Shown: positions 8,846 through 16,946 of the stretch, in pieces | Position numbering within the stretch: the first letter of the stretch is position 1 | Layout of the letters: each line of letters opens with the position of its first letter | DNA from: Polystyrenella longa | GTDB lineage: Bacteria > Planctomycetota > Planctomycetia > Planctomycetales > Planctomycetaceae | Direction of reading: 5' to 3' | Length of the DNA stretch: 64,000 nt | Assembly (NCBI RefSeq): GCF_007750395.1 | Contig: NZ_CP036281.1 | Coordinates: forward strand, 4,425,001-4,489,000 | The notes under the pieces: generated by a model | Told to the model about the DNA's origin: nothing | The model's input: only the letters and a program-made list of their open reading frames with translations | Database searches by the model: none | Program-made: the position numbers and the translations under genes

Positions 8846-9892
8846 CTATTTCTCCAGCGGGATTTCTACTTTAGACAGGTAGATGCTCGTTTTCTTGTCA
8901 TGGGAAGAATAGTAGCTGACCCACAGCATGCCATCTTTCCAGACAAGACCGGCGTAACTGGTATCACCGCCCGAAGGAAGTTTCTGGAATTCAGTGACCT
9001 TGGCTGTCTCAGGATCGATCCAACAGAGAGACGTTCTCACAGGGGCATCGTAGAGCCGAACTGCCGCCACAATGCGACCATCCGGCAACTGCAGCATGTG
9101 AGGACCACCCAACCGGACACCCGTATCTTTGAAGTCCCATTCGGTGTAAGGGGGTCGTGAAGTTCCCCAGAGGCCCGTGTTGTGAGGACTGCTGTCTCGT
9201 CGTAACAGACAGTAGGCAGTGTCATCTTCGGTGAAGATAATTGAACTCTCGTTGGTGTAACCTTCATCATTGAAGGGCTTCACTAACGGTGTGAATTCTG
9301 TTCCGTTTTTAGAAGAATATAGAATGGTTCCTCGTTTATCACCCGTGTGATATCCCACGCCATATGCCGTTCCATCGTGCCAGGTGACTCGCCAGAGCCA
9401 GTTGTTTTTATCTCCGATGAAAACCGGCTCGGACCATTTGCGTCCATCTTCAGAAAACCAGACGTACGATTCATGCTTGGTCGCCGTCAGTTCCTCGCCC
9501 GCTTCTTTTTGTTTCGCGTAAGCCGACATATAGCCTGCACCACACAGCATCAGGCGTCCATCCGGGTGCACAGTAATCTTCGCATCTCGCAGGTCAGCAT
9601 CGTCAGAAGTGATTAACGCCGCTGATTCCCAGGTCTCTCCATCTTTGGAAACGAGCACTCGCAGTGCACCATCGGGCGAGATATGTCCCATTCCTTCACG
9701 GAAGACACAAAACCATTCCCCATTATGAAAAACGAGGTCGGTGAAGGCATTGTGCGGAGCCTTATCCCAGATTTTCTGAGTGCTGACGATTTTGATCTCG
9801 TCGTCGGCATGCACAGACGATGCTGTCAGTCCCTGTAAAGACAACAAAGTTGCCAGACAGAGAATTGCTGATGTAAGTCGCAGTTGTTTCAT
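8846..9892 (-). CDS. Secreted sialidase-like (exo-alpha-sialidase family) beta-propeller protein
   Basis: The start is placed at 9892, where MKQLRLTSAIL opens a signal peptide (about 1-30) and a GAGGGA ribosome-binding site precedes the ATG. The frame remains open for 56 codons upstream but reads poorly there. The 348-residue protein shows Asp-box-like motifs of six-bladed sialidase propellers (VSKDGETWES, FSEDGRKWSE, YSSKNGTEFT) and Arg residues in FCVFREG, LLRRDSS and AAVRLYD that could form the arginine cluster. Planctomycete members of this family are usually annotated as sialidase or neuraminidase-like; real sialic acid specificity is not shown. The aldolase gene diverges from it, which suggests a sugar-acid catabolic neighbourhood. 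Confidence 0.82.
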   Translation of the reverse strand: MKQLRLTSAILCLATLLSLQGLTASSVHADDEIKIVSTQKIWDKAPHNAFTDLVFHNGEWFCVFREGMGHISPDGALRVLVSKDGETWESAALITSDDADLRDAKITVHPDGRLMLCGAGYMSAYAKQKEAGEELTATKHESYVWFSEDGRKWSEPVFIGDKNNWLWRVTWHDGTAYGVGYHTGDKRGTILYSSKNGTEFTPLVKPFNDEGYTNESSIIFTEDDTAYCLLRRDSSPHNTGLWGTSRPPYTEWDFKDTGVRLGGPHMLQLPDGRIVAAVRLYDAPVRTSLCWIDPETAKVTEFQKLPSGGDTSYAGLVWKDGMLWVSYYSSHDKKTSIYLSKVEIPLEK

Positions 9893-10225
9893 AAGTCCCT
9901 CGGTTTGAACACACAAACTTAGATCATTATTTGATCCACTGTTTTCACTATTAAGACACAAGACTAAAGCATAATCGACCCTAAAAGGGTAACACAACTT
10001 AAACCCGGGAGGACAACCCTTTTTTTGTGGATTGCCCAATGGCACCCGCAGTAGCCCCATCAGTCTGTCCTTCAGATACGAACTGCCGTCAGACCAGAAA
10101 AACCGGGTTCCTTTTCGTCGTCGTTTAAATATGCGAGAATCGAGCTGATTGGTGAACCGTATTTGGACGTGGTTCCGAAATCAAAACACGTTCTTCCCGT
10201 TCCGCAACAGAAAGCAATTATTTCC
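9893..10225. other. Divergent intergenic region of 333 bp
   Basis: This separates the sialidase-like gene (minus) from the aldolase gene (plus), so it must contain both promoters. I see no convincing gene, terminator or known riboswitch in it. Both flanking genes have frames that stay open into it, but without good starts: on the aldolase side only a TTG. Confidence 0.5.
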
Positions 10226-11074
10226 ATGCGACCGAATCGCCTCCGCGAATTACTTGACGCCGATAAACCCACACTGGGCACGCACGCTCACCTTTCCTGG
10301 CCCACGGTGATTGAATTGATTGGTCACTCCAAGCAATTTGACTACGTTGAGTTTGTGGGGGAATATGCCCCTTACGATCTCTATGCTCTGGAAAATATCG
10401 GTCGCGCGATTGATCTGTTCGATAATTTCTCCGGAATGATGAAAGTCGAACAGGAACCACGACTGCAATTGGCGATTCGCTCGATCGGTTCCGGGATCCA
10501 GAACTTGCTCTTCGCTGATATTCGAACGGTGGAAGATGCCGAATTCTGCGTGAAAGCGACACGGGCAGAATGTCCCGGTTCCGATGGCCTGCATGGTGTC
10601 GGCATGCGGCGTGATGTCGGATTCGTACTCGAAGCGGGAACACCCGCATTCGTCAAAGCGCTCGACGACGCTGTTGTCGCCGTGATGATGGAAAAGGTTC
10701 CAGCCATCGACAACATGGAAGCCATCGTCAACGTCAAAGGGGTCGACATGGTTCAATTCGGTCCAGCAGACTATTCCATGAACCTGGGGCTGACTGGCCA
10801 GTTTAAGCATCCCAAAGTGGTCGAAGCAGAAGAGCGTCTGATCAAAGTCTCCCTCGAAGCCGGAGTTGCCCCTCGTGCGGAAATCGGTTCACCCGATCAA
10901 GCCAAGCGGTACCTTGATCTCGGAGTGAAACATTTCTGTATGGGAACCGATGTCAGCGTTCTTTACGACTGGTTCTGCCAGAAAGGGGACGGACTCCGTA
11001 AAGTGATCGACGGAACAGCCGAAGGAGCTAGCGGAAGCAGCGTTGGCCGCGAAGAGGCGGGTTATAAAGGCTAA
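10226..11074 (+). CDS. HpcH/HpaI-family aldolase
   Basis: The chosen ATG at 10226 gives 282 residues beginning MRPNRLRELL; the frame extends upstream only to a TTG. The protein matches the HpcH/HpaI class II aldolase barrel, which cleaves 2-keto-3-deoxy sugar acids or 4-hydroxy-2-oxo acids with a divalent metal. Visible markers are the early GTHAHLSWPTVIELIG segment, a glutamate in MMEKVPAIDNMEAI, and VDMVQFGPADYSMNLG with a metal-ligand aspartate. The C-terminus (RAEIGSPDQAKRYLDLGVK) is typical. It stands alone on the plus strand, divergent from the sialidase-like gene. A cytosolic role in breaking down a deoxy-keto sugar acid is likely; the exact substrate is not determinable. Confidence 0.88.
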   Translation: MRPNRLRELLDADKPTLGTHAHLSWPTVIELIGHSKQFDYVEFVGEYAPYDLYALENIGRAIDLFDNFSGMMKVEQEPRLQLAIRSIGSGIQNLLFADIRTVEDAEFCVKATRAECPGSDGLHGVGMRRDVGFVLEAGTPAFVKALDDAVVAVMMEKVPAIDNMEAIVNVKGVDMVQFGPADYSMNLGLTGQFKHPKVVEAEERLIKVSLEAGVAPRAEIGSPDQAKRYLDLGVKHFCMGTDVSVLYDWFCQKGDGLRKVIDGTAEGASGSSVGREEAGYKG

Positions 11075-11450
11075 AACCGCTGGAAAAACAGCGTGAGACA
11101 CATCAACCGAAGCACTATTCTGCCCAGTCAACCTGCAAGACCTATCCAACCACTTTGGATTAGAGGCCTATTTCTTGAAAGTAATTTTCAAAAACCTGTT
11201 GACTTAAAAATGCGAAACCACTATTTTTCGCCGCGTTGATCAACCAGCCCATTTTTGGACATTTAAGTTGATCTAACACTATAGCAGAATTCAAGTTGTA
11301 TTTTTCATCTCCTGGAGCAAGGATGTTCAAATGGGAGATGTTGAGCACGTGTTTCATTAGAAACTGTGCAGGCCTGAGCCGCGAGCAAGGATGCAGACCG
11401 GTTTCAGAATGCCTGGCTTGAAGGAACGCGAATTTATTAGATTACAATCG

Positions 11451-11512
11451 CCCCCGGGAGCGGATCGGCCACCTTAGCCCCCCTAGGTTAACCGTCCCTT
11501 CCGGGTTTTTTT
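11451..11512 (+). terminator. Possible intrinsic terminator with a long loop
   Basis: A C/G-rich arm around 11451-11464 can pair imperfectly with the arm at 11492-11505, directly before a run of seven T (11506-11512). The loop is long and the stem has bulges, so this is weaker than the other terminators. It could end a transcript running on from the aldolase gene or from a small RNA. Confidence 0.4.
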
Positions 11513-11524
11513 GCGCGTCGATTT

Positions 11525-11713
11525 ATGCAACATTTTGCAACACCCGCACGAAAAGCTGTACCAAAACAGCACATCCGTGCAATTTTGCAACACTTCTCGG
11601 AATTTGAGCATTTTCGCCAAATCGACGAGTATAAGCGATTAGAAGCTGCTATTAGAGCGGTTTCCAAAAAAACGAAAGAATTCCAGCTCTTCGGCACAGT
11701 TACTGCATATTAA
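11525..11713 (+). CDS. Possible small protein of 62 residues
   Basis: An ATG frame of 62 codons lies between the T-run at 11506-11512 and a strong plus-strand terminator that begins 55 bp after its stop, so it sits where a small transcription unit would be expected. The translation (MQHFATPARKAVPKQ..., then FEHFRQIDEYKRLEAAIRAV) is basic and helix-prone. No clear ribosome-binding site is visible, and the first half coincides with a DNA hairpin flanked by direct repeats. The coding potential may therefore be a by-product of a structured element. The opposite strand is also open here (11488-11697). Confidence 0.3.
   Translation: MQHFATPARKAVPKQHIRAILQHFSEFEHFRQIDEYKRLEAAIRAVSKKTKEFQLFGTVTAY
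11533..11593. repeat. Two-tier hairpin flanked by 11-bp direct repeats
   Basis: The 11-mer TTTTGCAACAC occurs at 11533-11543 and again at 11583-11593; a third TGCAACA lies just before the first. Between the copies an outer stem (11546-11550 with 11576-11580) and an inner stem (11555-11559 with 11566-11570) are stacked with a 4/5-base internal loop and a six-base apex. This could be a folded RNA, a REP-like dispersed element or a mobile-element relic. Confidence 0.6.
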
Positions 11714-11768
11714 TTGATCGCCTTCGGGGGTTAGCGTTGGCCCGCACTTACCTCCACTTGGCACATAT

Positions 11769-11808
11769 AGAGCGTTACAGGTTCATTCCTGTGACGCTCT
11801 TTTTTTTT
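11769..11808 (+). terminator. Strong intrinsic terminator on the plus strand
   Basis: A 13-bp stem with one G-T pair (11769-11781 with 11788-11800) closes a six-base loop and is followed by eight T. Its orientation is plus, yet the nearest confident plus-strand gene ends 700 bp upstream. It therefore points to an unannotated small gene or RNA between 11513 and 11768. Confidence 0.88.
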
Positions 11809-11860
11809 AACCACTTAATATTTCATTAATTAAAGAATGCTGAGACTTCGAAATCTGGCA

Positions 11861-12778
11861 TCACTCCTGACCGATCTCATCCAACCGGGACTTTGAATCG
11901 GCAGTAAGATTCAGCTCTCTCGCCGCAAACGCCTGGTCGAGATGACGCCGTTCCCGTGCTCCGACCAGCATCGAAGTGACCCCTTCGTTTTGAATGACCC
12001 AACGTAGTGCAAGTTGTAGCATGGGGATGCCGGTTTCCTCTGCAAGTTTTCGCAGATCGTCGATCACACTATACCCACGTTCGGAAAAGTAAATCGGTTG
12101 ATGCCCCGGAATGACGTCGAATCGAGAGCCCGTGGGCACTTCTCCATCGCGGCTATACTTGCCTGTCAGGAAGCCCGCCCCCAGCGGACTGTAACTGAGG
12201 ACGCCCACCTTCTGGTCCTGACAGAGTGGCAACACGTCGCTCTCGATTTCCCTTTGAACCAGATTATAAGGGGGCTGAATCGATTCAATTCGGGGTCCCC
12301 CTGTGGAAGCGGACCAGAGCAAACCCTTGGCCAACTGCCAGGCTTGGAAATTGCTGCACCCAATGAACCGCACCTTTCCCGCCTGAACGAGCTCCTCCAA
12401 GGCTCCGAGAGTCTCCTCCAATGGTGTCGTATTGTCCCAGCTATGTAACTGGTATAAGTCGATACAGTCCGTCTGTAATCGCTCCAGACTCTCCTCTGCT
12501 GAACGGAGGACATAATCCCGGGTCAGCTCTCCATTGACCTTCGTGGCCAGCACAACCTGATCTCGGCAGCCACGATCCTTCATCCAACCTCCGACAACCT
12601 GTTCCGAAGCGCCTGCAGCGTAAGCGGCAGCGGTATCGAGAAGGTTGATTCCTTTTTCCAGTGCATAATCCAGGATCTCAAAGGAACTTGCCTGATCAAT
12701 TTCGCGACCGAAAGTGACGCACCCCATGCCGATTTCACTCACCTGCAGGTCCGTTTGCCCCAAACTTTTCAGTTTCAT
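11861..12778 (-). CDS. Aldo/keto reductase
   Basis: The 305-residue protein fits the aldo/keto reductase TIM barrel. The N-terminus KLGSLGQ-like (MKLKSLGQTDLQVSEIGMGC) is characteristic. The catalytic tetrad is visible: Asp and Tyr in LLDTAAAYAAG, Lys in VVLATKVNG and His in LYQLHSWD. The C-terminal NADPH-binding part (LVGARERRHLDQ) resembles the R-x-x-x-x-x-N/D contact region. It is probably a cytosolic NADPH-dependent reductase acting on a sugar or aldehyde. It stands alone on the minus strand, with a 139-bp gap to the oxidoreductase gene that holds that gene's terminator. Confidence 0.9.
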   Translation of the reverse strand: MKLKSLGQTDLQVSEIGMGCVTFGREIDQASSFEILDYALEKGINLLDTAAAYAAGASEQVVGGWMKDRGCRDQVVLATKVNGELTRDYVLRSAEESLERLQTDCIDLYQLHSWDNTTPLEETLGALEELVQAGKVRFIGCSNFQAWQLAKGLLWSASTGGPRIESIQPPYNLVQREIESDVLPLCQDQKVGVLSYSPLGAGFLTGKYSRDGEVPTGSRFDVIPGHQPIYFSERGYSVIDDLRKLAEETGIPMLQLALRWVIQNEGVTSMLVGARERRHLDQAFAARELNLTADSKSRLDEIGQE

Positions 12779-12855
12779 TTTTATCTCGCTTTGTCATTTC
12801 GCCGTTCATGCGGACTGATCGTTACCGTCACCGTTTACTGGTTCGATTGATAACA

Positions 12856-12893
12856 AAAAAAGCGGCTCCTCCCAATGGAAAGAGCCGCTTTTT
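12856..12893 (-). terminator. Intrinsic terminator after the Gfo/Idh/MocA gene
   Basis: A stem pairs AAAGCGGCTC at about 12859-12868 with GAGCCGCTTT at 12882-12891, flanked by an A-run on the left and a T-run on the right. It lies 24 bp after the stop of the oxidoreductase on the minus strand. Confidence 0.88.
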
Positions 12894-12917
12894 GGATTTG
12901 TCATACAGAGGGCAAGC

Positions 12918-14201
12918 CTATACCTGTGGCTCCCAGCCCGGTTCGTATTCCCGTTTCCAGTACTTCATCGCCGCATCGTCGCCGATGATGTGACCGTTAT
13001 CAGGATTGCAGTTGAGGGTTCGCCCTGTGCGATGGGCAATATTTCCAAGATGACAGAGCAGCGTACTTTTGTGCCCTTCTTCGATCTCAGCATTCAACTT
13101 CAGAGGTTCATTGGTCCGCACGGCGTTAATGAAGTCGACGATGTGTTCTAAATCGCCGTTGTTTCCTTTTTCTTCCAACACCACACTATCAGTTTTATTG
13201 AACTGCTGGAAACCACCACTCGAATCAATAGCGATCGTGCCGGTTTCACCGTAGAAGGTGGCGAAACCGTCTTTGTGACCATTACAGCTCAGTCCCTGCC
13301 AGGTGATCGCTTTGCGATCTTTGAACTCGAAGCCAACCGAATGCGTATCAGCCGTCTGTTGATCATCCTGATATGCATAACGCCCCCCCGTGGAGGTGAC
13401 TTTGATGGGGTATTCGACACCCAGTCCCCAGCGGCACAGGTCGAGTGAATGGATACCATTGTTGCCGAGTTCGCCGTTACCCCAATGCCAGAACCAGTGC
13501 CAGTTGTAATGCACCCGGTTATCCAGATAAGGAGTTCGTGGAGCAGGACCTTGCCACAACTCGTAATCGAGTTCTGCCGGAACATCGGCTGGTTTTCCCG
13601 TACCAATCGTTCCCCGGTTAGCGCTGTGATACGCCTTAGCGGAATAAACACGACCGATGGCACCGTCGTGCATTAGCTGAATCGCTTTTTGAATGTTGGC
13701 CGAGCTTCGACGCTGAGACCCCATCTGTACGGCTCGGTTATGCTTGCGAGCCGCCTGAATCATCACTTCCCCTTCATAGGGATTATGGCAACAGGGCTTC
13801 TCGACATAGACATGCTTTCCAGCAGCACAAGCGAGAATGGTTGCAGGAGCGTGCCAGTGGTTGGGAGCGGCACAAACCAGGGCGTCGACTTCAGGATCGT
13901 TCAGAATCTCATTAAAGTCGCCGATCGCTTTGGGGCGTGCTGCACCTGATTTCTCTACAGCGGAGGCACCTGCTTCTGCTCGACCGGAATCGGTATCGCA
14001 GGTATATCGAATTTCGACACCCGGTTGAGTGATGAATCTAGCGGCGAGAGCCTTTCCACGCTGCATTCCCATCACACCGATGACCACTTTACTGGGCTCT
14101 TCATCAGCCCCTCGTGCGATCGCGGAATTCAGCGCCGTCAGCCCAGCGGCTCCCAGTGCGGTTTGTCCCAGAAACTGTCGTCGATGCAGACCTTCCGTCA
14201 T
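12918..14201 (-). CDS. Tat-exported Gfo/Idh/MocA-family oxidoreductase
   Basis: The 427-residue protein starts with a twin-arginine signal (HRRQFLGQTALGAAG) and an Ala-rich stretch, so the folded enzyme should be exported with its cofactor bound. The Rossmann domain follows (VVIGVMGMQRG, then an acidic CDTD after strand 2), and EKPCCHNPYEGE carries the EKP motif with the conserved lysine. The C-terminal part has the mixed sheet typical of the family (HWFWHWGNGELGNNGIHSLD). Planctomycetes carry many such Tat-linked members, mostly of unknown substrate but thought to act on sugars or sugar derivatives. It is followed by its own terminator. Confidence 0.92.
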   Translation of the reverse strand: MTEGLHRRQFLGQTALGAAGLTALNSAIARGADEEPSKVVIGVMGMQRGKALAARFITQPGVEIRYTCDTDSGRAEAGASAVEKSGAARPKAIGDFNEILNDPEVDALVCAAPNHWHAPATILACAAGKHVYVEKPCCHNPYEGEVMIQAARKHNRAVQMGSQRRSSANIQKAIQLMHDGAIGRVYSAKAYHSANRGTIGTGKPADVPAELDYELWQGPAPRTPYLDNRVHYNWHWFWHWGNGELGNNGIHSLDLCRWGLGVEYPIKVTSTGGRYAYQDDQQTADTHSVGFEFKDRKAITWQGLSCNGHKDGFATFYGETGTIAIDSSGGFQQFNKTDSVVLEEKGNNGDLEHIVDFINAVRTNEPLKLNAEIEEGHKSTLLCHLGNIAHRTGRTLNCNPDNGHIIGDDAAMKYWKREYEPGWEPQV

Positions 14202-14698
14202 GCAGTCATCTCCTCAATTATGTAGAGCATCCGATTAAACCCGGATTTACTCTCGTTAGTTGAATCAGCGAATGGATCAGTATTCAGTTAAATCAGAGTA
14301 TTCAGTTAAATCAGTATGCATTTAAGTGTACAAGGAGGCTGAGCCTAGATCAATCAAAATGCATACACTTTTGCGGTCTAGATTCACCCTATTTATTAAC
14401 TGATGAATTGGTTCGCCGTAGGAATTGCGAACCCGAATCGGAATTTGTATGAATCACTCGAATTGCCTGCTGGGAGCCGTCAATTTCATTTTTCGGGATT
14501 GAAGAGTCTTCACGTCTTTATGCGGTTCCCGAAGTCACCTTGTCGAGCCAGTTCATTTCCGGGATAGTGGTCGGACAAAATCGATACTCAACAGCTTTTC
14601 TTCCCAACTGCACAGCTCCTTTTCCCATTCGGGCAGGGCTTTACCTAATACAGAGCGAAGCCGCATTCTGTGGCTTCATGACTGCCAGAAAGACTTTC
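14202..14698. other. Divergent intergenic region with an 18-bp tandem repeat
   Basis: This separates the Tat oxidoreductase (minus) from the SLC12-like transporter (plus). It is AT-rich around 14270-14400 and holds two tandem copies of an 18-bp unit. A frame for the transporter is open from a TTG at 14540, but its first 46 codons do not resemble the family, so this part is probably leader. Confidence 0.5.
14279..14314. repeat. Perfect 18-bp direct tandem repeat, two copies
   Basis: The unit AGTATTCAGTTAAATCAG occurs at 14279-14296 and again, without a gap, at 14297-14314. A related AATCAG/GATCAG sequence precedes it. It lies about 80 bp upstream of the minus-strand oxidoreductase start and could be a pair of regulator-binding sites or simple slippage. 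Confidence 0.8.
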
Positions 14699-16894
14699 AT
14701 GGCTCAGGATGAACCAGCGGACTCCAAGTTCGGCACGTTCGGAGGTGTATTCACTCCGTGTACGTTAACAATTCTTGGCGTTATTATGTTTCTTCGATTT
14801 GGCCAGGTCGTCGGACAATCCGGTGTGTTGTTTGCACTACTGATCGTCGCCGCCTCCAAGTTGATCACTACATTCACGACATTATCCCTGTCGGCCATTG
14901 CCACCAACACGAGAGTCAAAGGTGGGGGAGCCTATTATCTGATCAGCAGAAGCCTGGGTGTTGAATTCGGTGGGGCCATCGGTGTCGTCTTTTATCTGGC
15001 GCAGGCAATTTCTGTAGCGATGTATGTCATCGGTTTTACGGAAGCATTCCTGATGACTTACAATCTCTCGGCAGATCACTTCATCGCCATTGCGACCGTT
15101 GTCAATATAGGGACGTTTATTTGCGTTTACATCGGGGCAAGTTGGGCCATCAAGGTCCAGTATTTCATTCTGGCTGCACTGGCACTATCGCTGGTTTCCT
15201 TTTTCGCCGGAGCCATCCCGGATATCAACCTGGAACTACTGCAAACCAATCTTCAGCCCCATTTTGAATCGGGCGAATCCCTGTTTACAATGTTCGCCCT
15301 CTTCTTTCCCGCAGTAACAGGCATTATGGCCGGGGCAAATATGTCCGGGGACTTGAAGCGTCCTTCCCAATCCATTCCGACAGGAACCTTGTGGGCCGTA
15401 TTGGTCACTGGCCTGATTTACATGACGTTGGCACTGGTGCTGGGAACTGTTCGATCTCATGACGAATTGATCAACAACAATCTGATCATGAAAGACATCG
15501 CCGTCTGGCCCGCTTTAATCACTGTCGGTGTCTTTGCGGCAACGTTGTCCTCCGCACTTGGCTCCATGATGGGCGCCCCTCGAATTCTGCAGGCGTTCTC
15601 CAAAGACGAGATTTTTCATTCGCTCAGATTCTTTGGAGCAGGAAGCGGAGCAACGCGAGAACCACGACGAGCCACCGTCGTCACTTTCGTCATCGCTCAG
15701 CTCTGTATCCTGCTGGGAGATTTGAACGCGATCGCTCCGATCATCACGATGTTCTTTATGATCACTTACGGGCTGCTCAATCTCGCCACGTTCTATGAGG
15801 CCGTTACCCATAACCCAAGTTACCGACCGACATTCAAATACTGCCACTGGTCCGTTTCTCTGGCCGGTACACTCGGTTGTCTTGCCGTGATGTTTCTGAT
15901 GAACTGGGTCTGGGCAACCATCTCCATTCTCATGATCGCCGGATTGCACTGGTATATTCGCTTTCGTGAAATTGAATCCCGTTGGGGCGATTTGAACAGT
16001 GGAGTCATTTTCGAACGATCGAGACAGAATCTGCTGCGACTGGAACAGGAAGTTTACCACCCGAAGAACTGGCGTCCGATTATCCTGGCCCTGAGCGGCA
16101 CCGCCTGGACGCGTCCCCACCTGGCGATTTATGGTCACTGGCTGACCTCCGGACATGGGATTCTCAGTCTGGGCCATATTGTGACGGGCAACATTGAAGA
16201 CTACGCCGAACGACGGGCAAAGTTTGAAGAGACTTTGCGGAACTTCATTAATGATGAAGAGCTGCTCGCCTTTCCCGCTGTCGTGATTTCTCCGTATATT
16301 TCTGACGGAATCGAAGCATTGGTACAATGCCATGGAATCGGTGGATTACGTCCCAACACGATTCTGCTTGGTTGGCCCGGTGACGAACAAAAATCGGAAA
16401 CATTTGGTGCGACCGTTCGGCTTGTTTCCAGGCTGGGTCGTAGCGTAATTGCCGTCCGATTCCTGGATGCCGACGTCGACAATGCCTGGGACGTTCCCCA
16501 CGGAACCATCGACGTCTGGTGGAGAGGGAAGAAAAACGGATCGCTGATGCTCTTGCTGGCTCACCTGCTTCACCAGAACCCGGAATGGCGCGGCAATCCC
16601 ATTCGGATGCTGCGTTCCGTTTCCACTGAAACCGGTCGCGAGGATGTAATCAATCACATTGAAGAACAATCCGCGATGGCGCGAATCTCCGTCGAACCGA
16701 TCGCCATTGTTTCCGAGAACGCAGAAACGGCGATTCAACACCATTCCCGTAATGCGGCAATCGTCATCCTCGGTTTCGAACCTCCCGAAGAGGGCAAAGA
16801 GGCCGAGTTCTTCAACCACATGGAAACATTCGCCGGAAACTTGCCGCGCGTCTTATTCGTTAACAGTGCCGGCGGGATGGAACTGGAATCGTAA
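14699..16894 (+). CDS. SLC12-like amino acid/cation-chloride cotransporter (APC superfamily)
   Basis: The start is placed at the ATG at 14699 (731 residues; 14678 is an alternative). The next residues, FGTFGGVFTPCTLTILGVIMFLRFG, carry the conserved first helix of the SLC12 family. About 12 membrane helices follow up to residue 430, including VKGGGAYYLISRSLG after helix 2 and FFPAVTGIMAGANMSGDLK in helix 6, both hallmark positions. The last 280 or so residues are soluble, with alternating beta/alpha segments as in SLC12 C-termini. Bacterial homologues are annotated as amino acid permeases or Na-K-Cl cotransporter-like; ion or substrate choice cannot be read here. It is monocistronic and converges on the helicase gene at a shared terminator. 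Confidence 0.9.
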   Translation: MAQDEPADSKFGTFGGVFTPCTLTILGVIMFLRFGQVVGQSGVLFALLIVAASKLITTFTTLSLSAIATNTRVKGGGAYYLISRSLGVEFGGAIGVVFYLAQAISVAMYVIGFTEAFLMTYNLSADHFIAIATVVNIGTFICVYIGASWAIKVQYFILAALALSLVSFFAGAIPDINLELLQTNLQPHFESGESLFTMFALFFPAVTGIMAGANMSGDLKRPSQSIPTGTLWAVLVTGLIYMTLALVLGTVRSHDELINNNLIMKDIAVWPALITVGVFAATLSSALGSMMGAPRILQAFSKDEIFHSLRFFGAGSGATREPRRATVVTFVIAQLCILLGDLNAIAPIITMFFMITYGLLNLATFYEAVTHNPSYRPTFKYCHWSVSLAGTLGCLAVMFLMNWVWATISILMIAGLHWYIRFREIESRWGDLNSGVIFERSRQNLLRLEQEVYHPKNWRPIILALSGTAWTRPHLAIYGHWLTSGHGILSLGHIVTGNIEDYAERRAKFEETLRNFINDEELLAFPAVVISPYISDGIEALVQCHGIGGLRPNTILLGWPGDEQKSETFGATVRLVSRLGRSVIAVRFLDADVDNAWDVPHGTIDVWWRGKKNGSLMLLLAHLLHQNPEWRGNPIRMLRSVSTETGREDVINHIEEQSAMARISVEPIAIVSENAETAIQHHSRNAAIVILGFEPPEEGKEAEFFNHMETFAGNLPRVLFVNSAGGMELES

Positions 16895-16946
16895 AAAACG
16901 ACAACCATCCGATCGCGGTCCTGCAATCGGATGCATCGCGTTTTTT
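16893..16946. terminator. Shared bidirectional terminator between convergent genes
   Basis: An 8-bp stem (16906-16913 with 16926-16933) is enclosed by an outer A-run/T-run pairing (16893-16900 with 16939-16946). It overlaps the end of the transporter gene (plus) and the stop of the helicase gene (minus), so it can serve both. Confidence 0.8.

Larger units (their letters stand above)
11075..11860. other. 786-bp stretch without a confident gene
   Basis: This gap between the aldolase (plus) and the aldo/keto reductase (minus) is the most structured non-coding interval in the window. It holds a terminator-like element at 11451-11512, a two-tier hairpin flanked by direct repeats at 11533-11593, a short plus-strand frame at 11525-11713 and a strong plus-strand terminator at 11769-11808. 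A minus-strand frame at 11160-11357 (65 codons) is also open but lacks a ribosome-binding site. Confidence 0.6.

Noticed and set aside
11160-11357. 65-codon minus-strand frame in the 11-kb gap
   Set aside because: The translation looks partly protein-like, but there is no ribosome-binding site and no matching terminator on the minus strand. It is not supported enough to call.
15515-16333. 272-codon minus-strand frame inside the transporter gene
   Set aside because: It is antisense to a well-recognised SLC12-like gene and has no start signal or family of its own.
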